From: JBKPIY01 sp046730475
Lineage (GTDB): Bacteria > Actinomycetota > Thermoleophilia > Solirubrobacterales > 70-9
Length of the DNA stretch: 15,544 bases
Direction: 5' to 3'
Assembly: GCA_046730475.1 (NCBI GenBank)
Contig: JBKPIY010000053.1
Span: 1-15,544, forward strand
A program made the position numbers and the translations under genes. Shown in pieces: positions 1-8,589 of this stretch. Within the stretch, counting starts at the first letter, position 1; every line of letters starts with the position of its first letter. Under the pieces are notes generated by a model, which did no database searches, was not told the origin of the DNA, and saw only the letters and a program-made list of their open reading frames with translations.

Positions 1-122
1 GACAGGCCGTGCTCGAAGGTCCGGTAGAAGATCACCGCCAGGGGCGCGACCAGCAGCGCCGTCAGGTAGAGCAGCGCGATTCCGCGCAGTCCGTAGCGGG
101 CACGGCGGCTAGGCTCGCTCAT
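1..122 (-). CDS. cysW: Sulfate ABC transporter permease CysW, N-terminal fragment (runs off window)
   Basis: Only the first 40 or so codons are in the window. The reading frame opens at an ATG at 122-120 with MSEPSRRARYG, followed by a hydrophobic stretch (IALLYLTALLVAPLAVIFY) and then RTFEHGL. A short basic N-terminus, first membrane helix and F..GL motif are typical of the CysW inner-membrane subunit. The start overlaps the end of the upstream permease gene (stop at 111-109) by 14 bases, as expected for translationally coupled cysT-cysW. It would form the channel heterodimer with CysT, powered by a CysA ATPase probably further left. The call rests mostly on context because so little sequence is visible. 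A molybdate-type permease is the main alternative. Confidence 0.75.
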   Translation of the reverse strand, partial: MSEPSRRARYGLRGIALLYLTALLVAPLAVIFYRTFEHGL

Positions 123-948
123 GTCTGCTCCTCCAGCGCGAGAACAGGTTGAGCGCGAACAGCAGCGCCAGCGAGATGATCAGGAGAAGGATCGAGACGG
201 CCGCCGCGCCGGTCTCATCCCCCGTGTTGATTCGCCCGTAGATGTAGACCGAGGCGGCCTCGGTCTTGAACGGGATGTTCCCGGTCAGCAGCACCAGCGA
301 GCCGAACTCGCCGAGAGCACGCGCGAAGGCGAGGGCGCACCCGGCGATCATCGCCGGCGCCAGGTTGGGCAGGACGATGCTGCGGAAGATCCGGCGGTTG
401 GGGGCGCCGAGCGAGGCGGCCGCCTCCTCCATCTCCCGATCGAGCTCGAGCAGCACCGGCTGCACCGCCCGGACCACGAACGGAAGGGTGACGAACAGCA
501 GGGCCATCACCACCGCCGCCCTCGTGTAGGCGGCGTGGATTCCGATCGGGCTGTTAGAGCCGTAGAGGACGAGGAGGGTCAGGCCTGCGACTATCGTCGG
601 GAGGGCGAACGGCAGGTCGATGATCGAGTTCATGATCGCCTTGCCCCGGAACCGGTCGCGGACCAGCACCCAGGCGATCAGGGTTCCCATCACGGCGTTG
701 ATCGCGACCACGATCAGCGACGAGGTCACGGTCAGCTTCACGGCGGCCACCGCCTCCGGCGCGGTGATCGCGTCGAAGAAGGCGCCGATCCCGTCCTCGA
801 ACGCGTGGCTGACGATTGCGGCGATCGGGATCAGGACGATCAAGGTGATCCAGAGCGTCGAGGCCCCGCGGGCAAGCGCGGCTCCGCCGAGGGGGACCCG
901 GAGGCCCGCCCTCGGCGGATGAACTGCTGCTGTCTCGGCTGGTGCCAT
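109..948 (-). CDS. cysT: Sulfate ABC transporter permease CysT
   Basis: Inner-membrane permease of a sulfate/thiosulfate ABC importer. From an ATG at 948 the protein is 279 residues, the usual family length. It has about six hydrophobic segments, including STLWITLIVLIPIAAIVSHAF near the N-terminus. The cytoplasmic EAA loop that docks the ATPase is clear: EEAAASLGAPNRRIFRSIVL, followed by PNLAPA. The frame is open further upstream to 1011, but that start would run 46 bases into the preceding gene and add a non-family N-terminus. The ATG at 948 leaves a 17-base gap after the sbp stop and is preferred. It sits between the binding-protein gene and cysW, so all three are probably one leftward operon. 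Confidence 0.88.
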   Translation of the reverse strand: MAPAETAAVHPPRAGLRVPLGGAALARGASTLWITLIVLIPIAAIVSHAFEDGIGAFFDAITAPEAVAAVKLTVTSSLIVVAINAVMGTLIAWVLVRDRFRGKAIMNSIIDLPFALPTIVAGLTLLVLYGSNSPIGIHAAYTRAAVVMALLFVTLPFVVRAVQPVLLELDREMEEAAASLGAPNRRIFRSIVLPNLAPAMIAGCALAFARALGEFGSLVLLTGNIPFKTEAASVYIYGRINTGDETGAAAVSILLLIISLALLFALNLFSRWRSRHERA

Positions 949-965
949 CGTCCGGGCCGTTCGTC

Positions 966-1982
966 CTACGAGGTGGGGTTGCCGAGCTCCCCCTCGATCT
1001 TGATCACCCATCCGTTGTCGCCGAAAAAGGGGTCGGCGACCTTGTCCCAGCCACCGAACTTGTCGATGGTGAACAGGCCGGACGGGGTCGGGAACCTGCC
1101 GGCGTTCTTGTCGAACACGGACTTGACCACCGGCCGGTAGCCCGAGTCGGCGAACTCATGCTGGGCCTCGGGCGTGTACAGCCAGGTCACGAACTGCTGC
1201 GCGGTCGGCGGCGCATCCTTGGTGACCGCGATCGGGTTCTCGATCAGAATCGTGCTCGAGGGCCGGACGATGTCGATGTTCTCGCCGTCCTGCTGGGCCT
1301 GGAGGATGTCGTTCTCGTAGCCCACGAGCACGTCGCCCTTGCCGCTCGTGAACGTGTTCAGCGAGTCGCGGGCGCTGTCGTCCTGGACCGAGGTGTTCTC
1401 GATCACCTGCTTGACGTACGCCTGCGCCTGAGCGGGGGACTTGCCCTCGGCGATCTGCGACCCGTAGATGGCCATGATGTTCCACCGGGCGCCGCCCGAC
1501 GTGGCCGGGTTCGGATCGATCACGTCGAGATCCGGATTGGCGAGATCGTGGAAGCTGGTGATGTGCTTCGGGTTGCCGGGCCGGACCGCCAGGTCCACCA
1601 CGGAGTCGGTGACGATGCCCTTGTACTGGTTCTGATCCCAGTTGGAGGCGACGATTCCATCGTCGACCAGCCGCTGCATGTCGGGCTCGAGTGAGAACTC
1701 GACCACGTCCGCAGGCTGGCCCGCCTCGACGGCGCGGCTCTGGTCACCCGAGGCGCCGAACGAGGTGGAGAAGTCCACCCCATCGCCCTGGGACGTCTTC
1801 TCGAACGAGGGGATCAGATGATCCTCGTAGACCTGCTGTGGCGTCGAATAGGCCACCAGGGCCAGGCTGTCCCCGCCGCCGCTGCCGCACGCCGCGATCG
1901 CGACCGCCGAGGCGAGGGCGGTAACGGCGATCGCAACCCGGGTCGCGATCCGTGACCGGGGCCGCTCGTGCTCCTCTGTCAT
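966..1982 (-). CDS. sbp: Sulfate-binding lipoprotein of ABC importer (Sbp/CysP)
   Basis: Extracytoplasmic solute-binding protein that delivers sulfate (or thiosulfate) to the CysT/CysW channel. The product is 338 residues. It has a basic N-terminus, a hydrophobic signal segment and a lipobox IAAC with Cys32 as the predicted lipidation site, followed by a Gly/Ser linker. The mature part has the family pattern LVAYSTPQQVYEDHLIPSFE, then FGASGDQSRAVEAGQPADVV and SGGARWNIMAIYG. The start at 1982 is chosen over upstream in-frame ATGs because AAGGAAGGA sits about 5 bases before it, a strong Shine-Dalgarno by this window's standards. It is the first gene of the leftward sulfate operon, with an AT-rich likely promoter block behind it. 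The exact anion cannot be fixed from sequence alone. Confidence 0.88.
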   Translation of the reverse strand: MTEEHERPRSRIATRVAIAVTALASAVAIAACGSGGGDSLALVAYSTPQQVYEDHLIPSFEKTSQGDGVDFSTSFGASGDQSRAVEAGQPADVVEFSLEPDMQRLVDDGIVASNWDQNQYKGIVTDSVVDLAVRPGNPKHITSFHDLANPDLDVIDPNPATSGGARWNIMAIYGSQIAEGKSPAQAQAYVKQVIENTSVQDDSARDSLNTFTSGKGDVLVGYENDILQAQQDGENIDIVRPSSTILIENPIAVTKDAPPTAQQFVTWLYTPEAQHEFADSGYRPVVKSVFDKNAGRFPTPSGLFTIDKFGGWDKVADPFFGDNGWVIKIEGELGNPTS

Positions 1983-2035
1983 CCGTCCTTCCTTTTGAAC
2001 TTTTTCCATTGAGTTCATGGTCATTGCGGCCGGTC

Positions 2036-2080
2036 ACGCTAGCAAAGATCTTGACCAAGTGGATAAGAAAGGTCCAAATC
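2036..2080 (-). promoter_or_regulatory. Candidate promoter/operator of the sulfate operon
   Basis: This block is clearly more AT-rich than the surrounding DNA and lies 55-100 bases upstream of the sbp start. On the minus strand it holds TAGCGT (2041-2036) as a possible -10 and two copies of TTGG(A/T)C about 20 bases apart, which could be half-sites for a sulfur regulator. No good -35 sits at 17-base spacing. This is positional inference; no regulator family was recognised. Confidence 0.25.
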
Positions 2081-2082
2081 TC

Positions 2083-2196
2083 CCCGAGTTCGCCGCGGTG
2101 GGCTCCTTCGCCGTCTCGCCGTCTACCTGCGGCAGCGGGGCTCGCCGGAGTCGAAGCCGGTCGGCGACCCCCCTACGCAACCACCTCGAGCGAGGG
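2083..2196. other. Intergenic stretch between radical SAM gene and sulfate operon
   Basis: About 110 bases separate the radical SAM stop (2199-2197) from the AT-rich sbp promoter block. I see no open frame of family character. The only structure is a weak GC stem with 5-bp arms at 2143-2147 and 2162-2166. It could help terminate the leftward radical SAM transcript but has no T-tract. Confidence 0.3.
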
Positions 2197-3828
2197 CTAG
2201 AAGAGGCTTCCCTGGGCCGGCTCGGGCGCGGCGGGCTCGGACGAACCGGAGGGACTGCGGTCCCGCCCGCGGACGAACCTCTCGGCGCGGCTGGGGGCGT
2301 TCTTGACCAAGCCGCCGAGGCGCCGCCGCTCCTTCGGATCGGCGTAGGAGCCGCGCGAGTAGAGCTCCTCGTAGCGCCGGACCAGGTCCGGCCTGGTGGC
2401 GGACAGCCACGACATGAACACTTCCCGCACCCCCGGGCGCAGATGGAGGGCGATCCCGTTCACGAACGTCGCCCCGGCCCGCTTCGCGATCTCGACGATC
2501 TCCTCGACCTGGTCGGGCTGGTCGTTGATCCCGGGCATCAGCGGCGCGATCAGGACGCCGGACGGGATCCCGGCCTGGTTGAAGGTGGCGACCGCCTCGA
2601 GCCGCTTGCGGGGATGCGGGGTATGGGGCTCGGTCTCCCGCCACGCCCTCTCCTCGAGGGTCGGAACGGAGAAGTTGACGCTGACGTCCGCCACCTCGGC
2701 GAGCTCCTTCAGGGCCTCGAGGTCCCGCAGCGCCAGCGGCGACTTGGTCAGGATCGAGGTCGGGGTCCCGGTCTCACGGAGGGCCTCGATCATCGGCGGC
2801 ATCAATCGGTAGCGACCCTCGGCCCACTGGTACGGATCGGTGTTGGTCCCGAACGCGACCAGCTCGCCCTTCCACGACGGCCTCCGGAGCTCCGCCGCAA
2901 GCAGCTCCGGCACGTTCACCTTGACGATGATCTCCCGCTCGAAGTCCCGCCCGGCGTCCAGGTCGAGATACGTATGGCTGTTACGGGCGAAGCAGTTGTG
3001 ACTGACGACGCCGTTGGCGATGAAATCCCCGGTCCCGGTCGTGATGTCGAACATCGGGATCGACCTGCCGAGCGGCTCGATCGAGGCCACGCCCAATTTG
3101 GGGGACCCTTCGGCCGCCTCGGCCTCTCCCCTAGCCGACGTGTGTGTCGCGGCGATCGCCCCCGCCGCCCCCGGGGCCGCAAAGGCGTAGCCATCGGTCT
3201 CGATCGCCTCGCGCCCAAGGTCCCCCCGGGCGCTGAGGAAAGGATCGCAGAGGTGGCCTCGGCGATACTCGGGGCGCTCGTGGGCAGCCGATCCGAGGGC
3301 GCCCGGCCCGAGGAGCTCGTCGTTGGCCGTGAGATGGGCGCGCTGCGATCCTCTCTCGGCGTCGGCGACGTGCTTCCAGCCGCTATCGGTGAGGAGCCGG
3401 TGATCGCCGCTCGCGATCAACTCGGTGCCGTCCTCGAGCGTGACCCGGTACGCCCGCCTGCGGGCCTCCCAATGAGCGCGCACGTCGGTGATCGCGTACC
3501 GCCTGTGCGAGCCTGCTCGGACCGTTCCGTAGACCGCGTCGCCGATCGAGATCTCGGCGAGCGGCTTGGTTCGACCGTCGGCCATCAGGATCGGCGTTTC
3601 GCCGTCCATGCAGTACGTACATGCGTGGGAGCAACCTCGGTATGGATTGACCGTCCAGTTGAATGGCAGGTAGGTGCCCGGCACCCGGTTCAGGGCCGAT
3701 TTGGCTCGGACCTCGTGGAAGTTGATCCCCAGGGCCTGGGGCGCGTCGAACGTGCGGACCCGTTCGACGTCGAGCCCGGGCAGGCTCCGGGCTGCTTCCC
3801 GGTCGACTGACTGCTCCTTCCAGCGCAC
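2197..3828 (-). CDS. Rv2578c-family radical SAM protein containing an intein
   Basis: From GTG at 3828 the precursor is 543 residues. Removing the intein (residues 73-278) leaves a 337-residue protein, close to the about 340 of the mycobacterial Rv2578c family, which is related to spore photoproduct lyase. Family signatures are HEVRAKSALNRVPG, the cluster motif GCSHACTY-C-FAR (Cys66, Cys70 and, after splicing, Cys279), RRPSWKGELVAFGTNTDPYQ, SILTKSPLALRDL and SWLSATRPDLVRRYEELY. The three cysteines would bind the 4Fe-4S cluster that cleaves S-adenosylmethionine. The protein ends in QGSLF, resembling a sliding-clamp-binding peptide. GTG 3828 is chosen because family members start near (V/M)RWxxQ and an SOS box ends there; GTG 3846, with GGAG 9 bases upstream, is the alternative. 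It is divergent from udgX. The substrate is unknown; a DNA-repair role is inferred. Confidence 0.9.
   Translation of the reverse strand: MRWKEQSVDREAARSLPGLDVERVRTFDAPQALGINFHEVRAKSALNRVPGTYLPFNWTVNPYRGCSHACTYCMDGETPILMADGRTKPLAEISIGDAVYGTVRAGSHRRYAITDVRAHWEARRRAYRVTLEDGTELIASGDHRLLTDSGWKHVADAERGSQRAHLTANDELLGPGALGSAAHERPEYRRGHLCDPFLSARGDLGREAIETDGYAFAAPGAAGAIAATHTSARGEAEAAEGSPKLGVASIEPLGRSIPMFDITTGTGDFIANGVVSHNCFARNSHTYLDLDAGRDFEREIIVKVNVPELLAAELRRPSWKGELVAFGTNTDPYQWAEGRYRLMPPMIEALRETGTPTSILTKSPLALRDLEALKELAEVADVSVNFSVPTLEERAWRETEPHTPHPRKRLEAVATFNQAGIPSGVLIAPLMPGINDQPDQVEEIVEIAKRAGATFVNGIALHLRPGVREVFMSWLSATRPDLVRRYEELYSRGSYADPKERRRLGGLVKNAPSRAERFVRGRDRSPSGSSEPAAPEPAQGSLF
2995..3612 (-). mobile_element. 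Intein (206 residues, endonuclease apparently decayed) in the radical SAM cluster motif
   Basis: The insert runs from Cys73 (CMDGETPIL, splicing block A) to Asn278 (block F/G FDITTGTGDFIANGVVSHN). Cys279 follows as the +1 extein nucleophile. Block B is LIASGDH, with Ser in place of the more usual Thr and the conserved His. Penultimate His277 and terminal Asn278 are present, so the splicing residues look intact. Removing the insert restores ACTY-CFAR, the normal radical SAM motif. No complete LAGLIDADG motif is visible. About 95 residues between blocks B and F include YRRGHLC, which resembles the start of the first endonuclease helix in full-length inteins, then an Ala/Gly-rich stretch. I infer a mini-intein produced by loss of most of a homing endonuclease. 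Confidence 0.93.
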
Positions 3829-3841
3829 GAACACATGTTCG
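3828..3841. promoter_or_regulatory. LexA-type SOS box
   Basis: The 14-base palindrome CGAACACATGTTCG matches the Gram-positive/actinobacterial LexA consensus CGAAC-N4-GTTCG at every fixed position. Its last base is the first base of the radical SAM GTG start at 3828, and it lies about 50 bases upstream of udgX on the other strand. On the minus strand it covers GAACAT, six bases before the GTG, a plausible -10 for a leaderless message, so LexA binding there would block transcription. Binding itself is inferred. Confidence 0.7.
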
Positions 3842-3890
3842 CACACCGGCCGGCTCCACCGGGCCGCTTGATCAGGCGTGGGGTGGGGTA

Positions 3891-4553
3891 TTGGAAATCG
3901 GTGTGGCGCAGCTTCCGTTGACCGGTGAGGAGCACAGTGGTGCGGATGCGCTGATCCCGGAGCGGCCGACGTTGCCGAAGCTGCGCGAGTTGGCCCGGCT
4001 GTGCACGGCGTGCGAGTTGCACGAGCGGGGAACGCAGACGGTCTTCGGCGAGGGCCTGAAGCGGGCCCGGGTGATGATGGTCGGCGAGCAGCCGGGCGAT
4101 CGCGAGGACATCGAGGGGAAGCCGTTTGTTGGGCCCGCGGGGCGGATCCTCGACCAGGCGATGGAGAGCGCCGGGATCGAGCGGGGAGACGCCTACATCA
4201 CAAACGCGGTCAAGCATTTCAACTGGGTCGCGCGCGGCAAGCGGCGCATCCATCAGGCCCCGAAGGCGGAGCATCTGAAGGCCTGCGCGCCATGGCTCGA
4301 GAGCGAGATCGCGGTGGTCGACCCGAAGCTGATCGTGTGCCTGGGGGCGACGGCGGTGAGGGCGATCATGGGATCGACGTACCGGGTGATGCGCGACCAC
4401 GGTCGGCTAGTGGAGACGAGGCTCGGCCGGATCGCGACCGCCACCCTTCACCCCTCGGCGGTGCTCCGCGCCGAAGAAGAGGACCGGGCGGCGGCGATGG
4501 AGATCCTGGTGGGCGACTTGACCGGCGTGCAGCGACAGCTCGACGGCGGCTGA
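3891..4553 (+). CDS. udgX: UdgX-type uracil-DNA glycosylase family protein
   Basis: Family 4-like uracil-DNA glycosylase-fold protein of about 220 residues. Numbered from TTG 3891, the first active-site motif is GEQPGDRED (65-73), then PFVGPAGRILD. The UdgX-specific insert KRRIH lies at 117-121, and the second motif is HPSAVLR (187-193). Four cysteines (38, 41, 132, 150) fit the 4Fe-4S cluster. In the characterised mycobacterial UdgX, the His of KRRIH forms a covalent bond with the DNA sugar after uracil removal; His121 is the equivalent here. The start is uncertain: TTG 3891, GTG 3903 and TTG 3918 are all in frame ahead of the conserved ERPTLPKLRE, with no decisive Shine-Dalgarno. It is divergent from the radical SAM repair-type gene, with an SOS box between them. 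Confidence 0.92.
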   Translation: MEIGVAQLPLTGEEHSGADALIPERPTLPKLRELARLCTACELHERGTQTVFGEGLKRARVMMVGEQPGDREDIEGKPFVGPAGRILDQAMESAGIERGDAYITNAVKHFNWVARGKRRIHQAPKAEHLKACAPWLESEIAVVDPKLIVCLGATAVRAIMGSTYRVMRDHGRLVETRLGRIATATLHPSAVLRAEEEDRAAAMEILVGDLTGVQRQLDGG

Positions 4554-4564
4554 GCGCTACCCGG

Positions 4565-4570
4565 GATACT
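4565..4570 (+). promoter_or_regulatory. Candidate leaderless -10 element
   Basis: GATACT ends 7 bases before the ATG at 4578, matching TANNNT except at its first base. No Shine-Dalgarno precedes that ATG. Transcription would begin at or next to the start codon. No -35 was recognised. Confidence 0.35.
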
Positions 4571-4577
4571 GCGCTCG

Positions 4578-7344
<2,767 letters not shown>

Positions 7345-7365
7345 GGCCGCTCCGGACGGGCGGCC
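7345..7365 (-). promoter_or_regulatory. RBS-masking hairpin, likely riboswitch expression platform
   Basis: Perfect 6-bp arms (GGCCGC and GCGGCC, at 7360-7365 and 7345-7350) enclose a 9-base loop directly before the thiO ATG. The Shine-Dalgarno GGAG (7353-7350) sits in the loop and the start of the second arm, so folding would restrict ribosome access. Placed between the TPP aptamer and thiO, it suggests translational control. There is no T-tract to suggest a terminator. Confidence 0.5.
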
Positions 7366-7373
7366 GCTGCGCT

Positions 7374-7465
7374 CCAACCATCCCTGCGCCGGCATTATCC
7401 GGATCAGGTTCCTACGGTCGGCGGCGCCCCGGCCGCCCTCTCAGCCCTTGGTGGGCTCCCGTTGA
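7374..7465 (-). promoter_or_regulatory. TPP riboswitch (THI element)
   Basis: On the minus strand this 92-base element has the conserved core of the thiamine diphosphate aptamer: CTGAGA (7444-7439) and AACCTGATC followed by GGATAATGCCGGCGCAGGGA. A closing stem TCAAC/GTTGG (7465-7461 with 7378-7374) and an internal stem AGCCC/GGGCT (7457-7453 with 7447-7443) can form, plus an optional GGCGGC/GCCGCC arm. It lies about 30 bases upstream of thiO and should switch the thiO-thiSG operon off when TPP is plentiful. The 5' part overlaps the last codons and stop of the RDD gene. Confidence 0.93.
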
Positions 7466-8565
7466 CTACCTGCATCGTACTCGGGCGCGGCCGCCGGTAA
7501 CTGCGCCGGTCCGCCTCGCGATCCGGCGGGCCCGGGCAGGAACTCGTCCGGGACGTAGCTGACCTCCGTATGGGCGAACAGGTCCATCAGTCCGCGGCGG
7601 CGGTCATTGACGAGGACTAGGGCGTAGCCCAGGAAGAGGGGCAGGGCGGCCAGCACCATCCCCAGCAACCGGCGAACCGAGTCGCCCGCCGTGAGCCCCG
7701 AGCCGTCGGTCTTCGCCACCCGAACACGCATGAAGCGCATGCCCGGCGTCTGCCCGGCGAGGGTCCAGAACACGGCCAGATATAGGGCGGCGCCCGCCAA
7801 CCACACGATGCTGCCGGCGACCAGCGCCTCGGAATTCCCGGGGCTGCCTCCGAAAGCGGAGACGACCAGGGCGATCGCCGCGCTGAGGACGAACAGCATC
7901 GCGTTCACCACGAGGGCGTCGAGCACCCCCGCGAGGCCGCGCGAAACCGCTCCCGCCTGGCCAACGGGCGCCCGCCGGCGGGGCCTGCGAGCCAACCAGC
8001 GCAGCGGGATCTCGACCGCGTCGTCGAGGCGGCGGGCGCCAGCGCTGAGCTTGCGACCCACATCCTCGATCAGGCCCACCCCCTGACGGGCGATGACGTT
8101 TCGGACCTCGGGCGACTGCGCCACCCACTTGATCGCAAGGGTCATCTCCTCGCTCTCCAGCAGCCGACGGGTGAGCTCGTCGGTGAGGTCGCTCTCGATC
8201 ACCTCGGCGGCCGCGGGCTCGATCCCCGGCGCCGCGAGCACCCTGGCCACCACCCGCTGGGCAAACTCCTCCGCCAGGACCCGGTCGAGGACCTCCTCGG
8301 GCAGGTCGCTGGCGAGCACCTGGTCGATCACCCGCCTCGGAACCCCGCTTTCGAGCAGCTCGTTCGTCACCCGCTCGATCACGCCCTGCGCGATCAACTG
8401 CTGGGTGATCCGCTCCGCGAGGGGGCCGGCGAGGACGCGGTCGACCGCCATGCGGGCGGTGTCCTCGACGCCGAGGCGGCGGGCGACCCGGGCGCCGGTG
8501 CGAAGGCTGACGTCCGCCAGTGATCCGACCAGGCGGCCAGGCAGGGAGGGTTCCCGTTCGGGCAT
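7441..8565 (-). CDS. RDD-family membrane protein with N-terminal helical repeats
   Basis: This 374-residue protein has two parts. Residues about 40-170 are soluble and built of repeating amphipathic units of the type xRVLAxxLxxEV or VIDQVLASDLPEEVLDRVLA. Residues about 205-338 are an RDD domain with three or so membrane helices. The RDD domain carries the expected Arg and Asp near its start (RGLAGVLDALVV), the signature FWTLAGQTPGMRFMRVRV and the closing NDRRRGLMDLFAHTEV. The C-terminal 35 residues are Pro/Gly/Ala-rich. RDD proteins are poorly characterised; some have been linked to ion transport, so no function is assigned. The start at 8565 lacks an obvious Shine-Dalgarno and lies 39 bases from divergent thiE. 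The TGA stop is inside the downstream riboswitch. Confidence 0.85.
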   Translation of the reverse strand: MPEREPSLPGRLVGSLADVSLRTGARVARRLGVEDTARMAVDRVLAGPLAERITQQLIAQGVIERVTNELLESGVPRRVIDQVLASDLPEEVLDRVLAEEFAQRVVARVLAAPGIEPAAAEVIESDLTDELTRRLLESEEMTLAIKWVAQSPEVRNVIARQGVGLIEDVGRKLSAGARRLDDAVEIPLRWLARRPRRRAPVGQAGAVSRGLAGVLDALVVNAMLFVLSAAIALVVSAFGGSPGNSEALVAGSIVWLAGAALYLAVFWTLAGQTPGMRFMRVRVAKTDGSGLTAGDSVRRLLGMVLAALPLFLGYALVLVNDRRRGLMDLFAHTEVSYVPDEFLPGPAGSRGGPAQLPAAAPEYDAGSQREPTKG

Positions 8566-8589
8566 GGGCTAGGGAGATGACTCTAGGGC

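Noticed and set aside
949..1011. Upstream start at 1011 for cysT
   Set aside because: It would overlap the end of sbp by 46 bases and add residues unlike the family.
2143..2166. Stem downstream of the radical SAM gene as a terminator
   Set aside because: The arms are only 5 bp with a 14-base loop and no T-tract, too weak to call.
2017..3810. A 597-codon open frame on the plus strand opposite the radical SAM gene
   Set aside because: Its protein is rich in Arg/Gly/Pro with no family motif, a typical antisense shadow in high-GC DNA. The minus strand carries unambiguous radical SAM and intein motifs.
3829..3846. GTG 3846 as the radical SAM start
   Set aside because: It is possible, with GGAG 9 bases before it, but it would put the SOS box inside the coding region and add six residues before the conserved RWxxQ start. 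It is kept as an alternative.
7345..7395. Upstream in-frame ATG (7395) as thiO start
   Set aside because: It is the ATG of the riboswitch segment GATAATGCCGG, and the added residues are encoded by aptamer and leader hairpin sequence.
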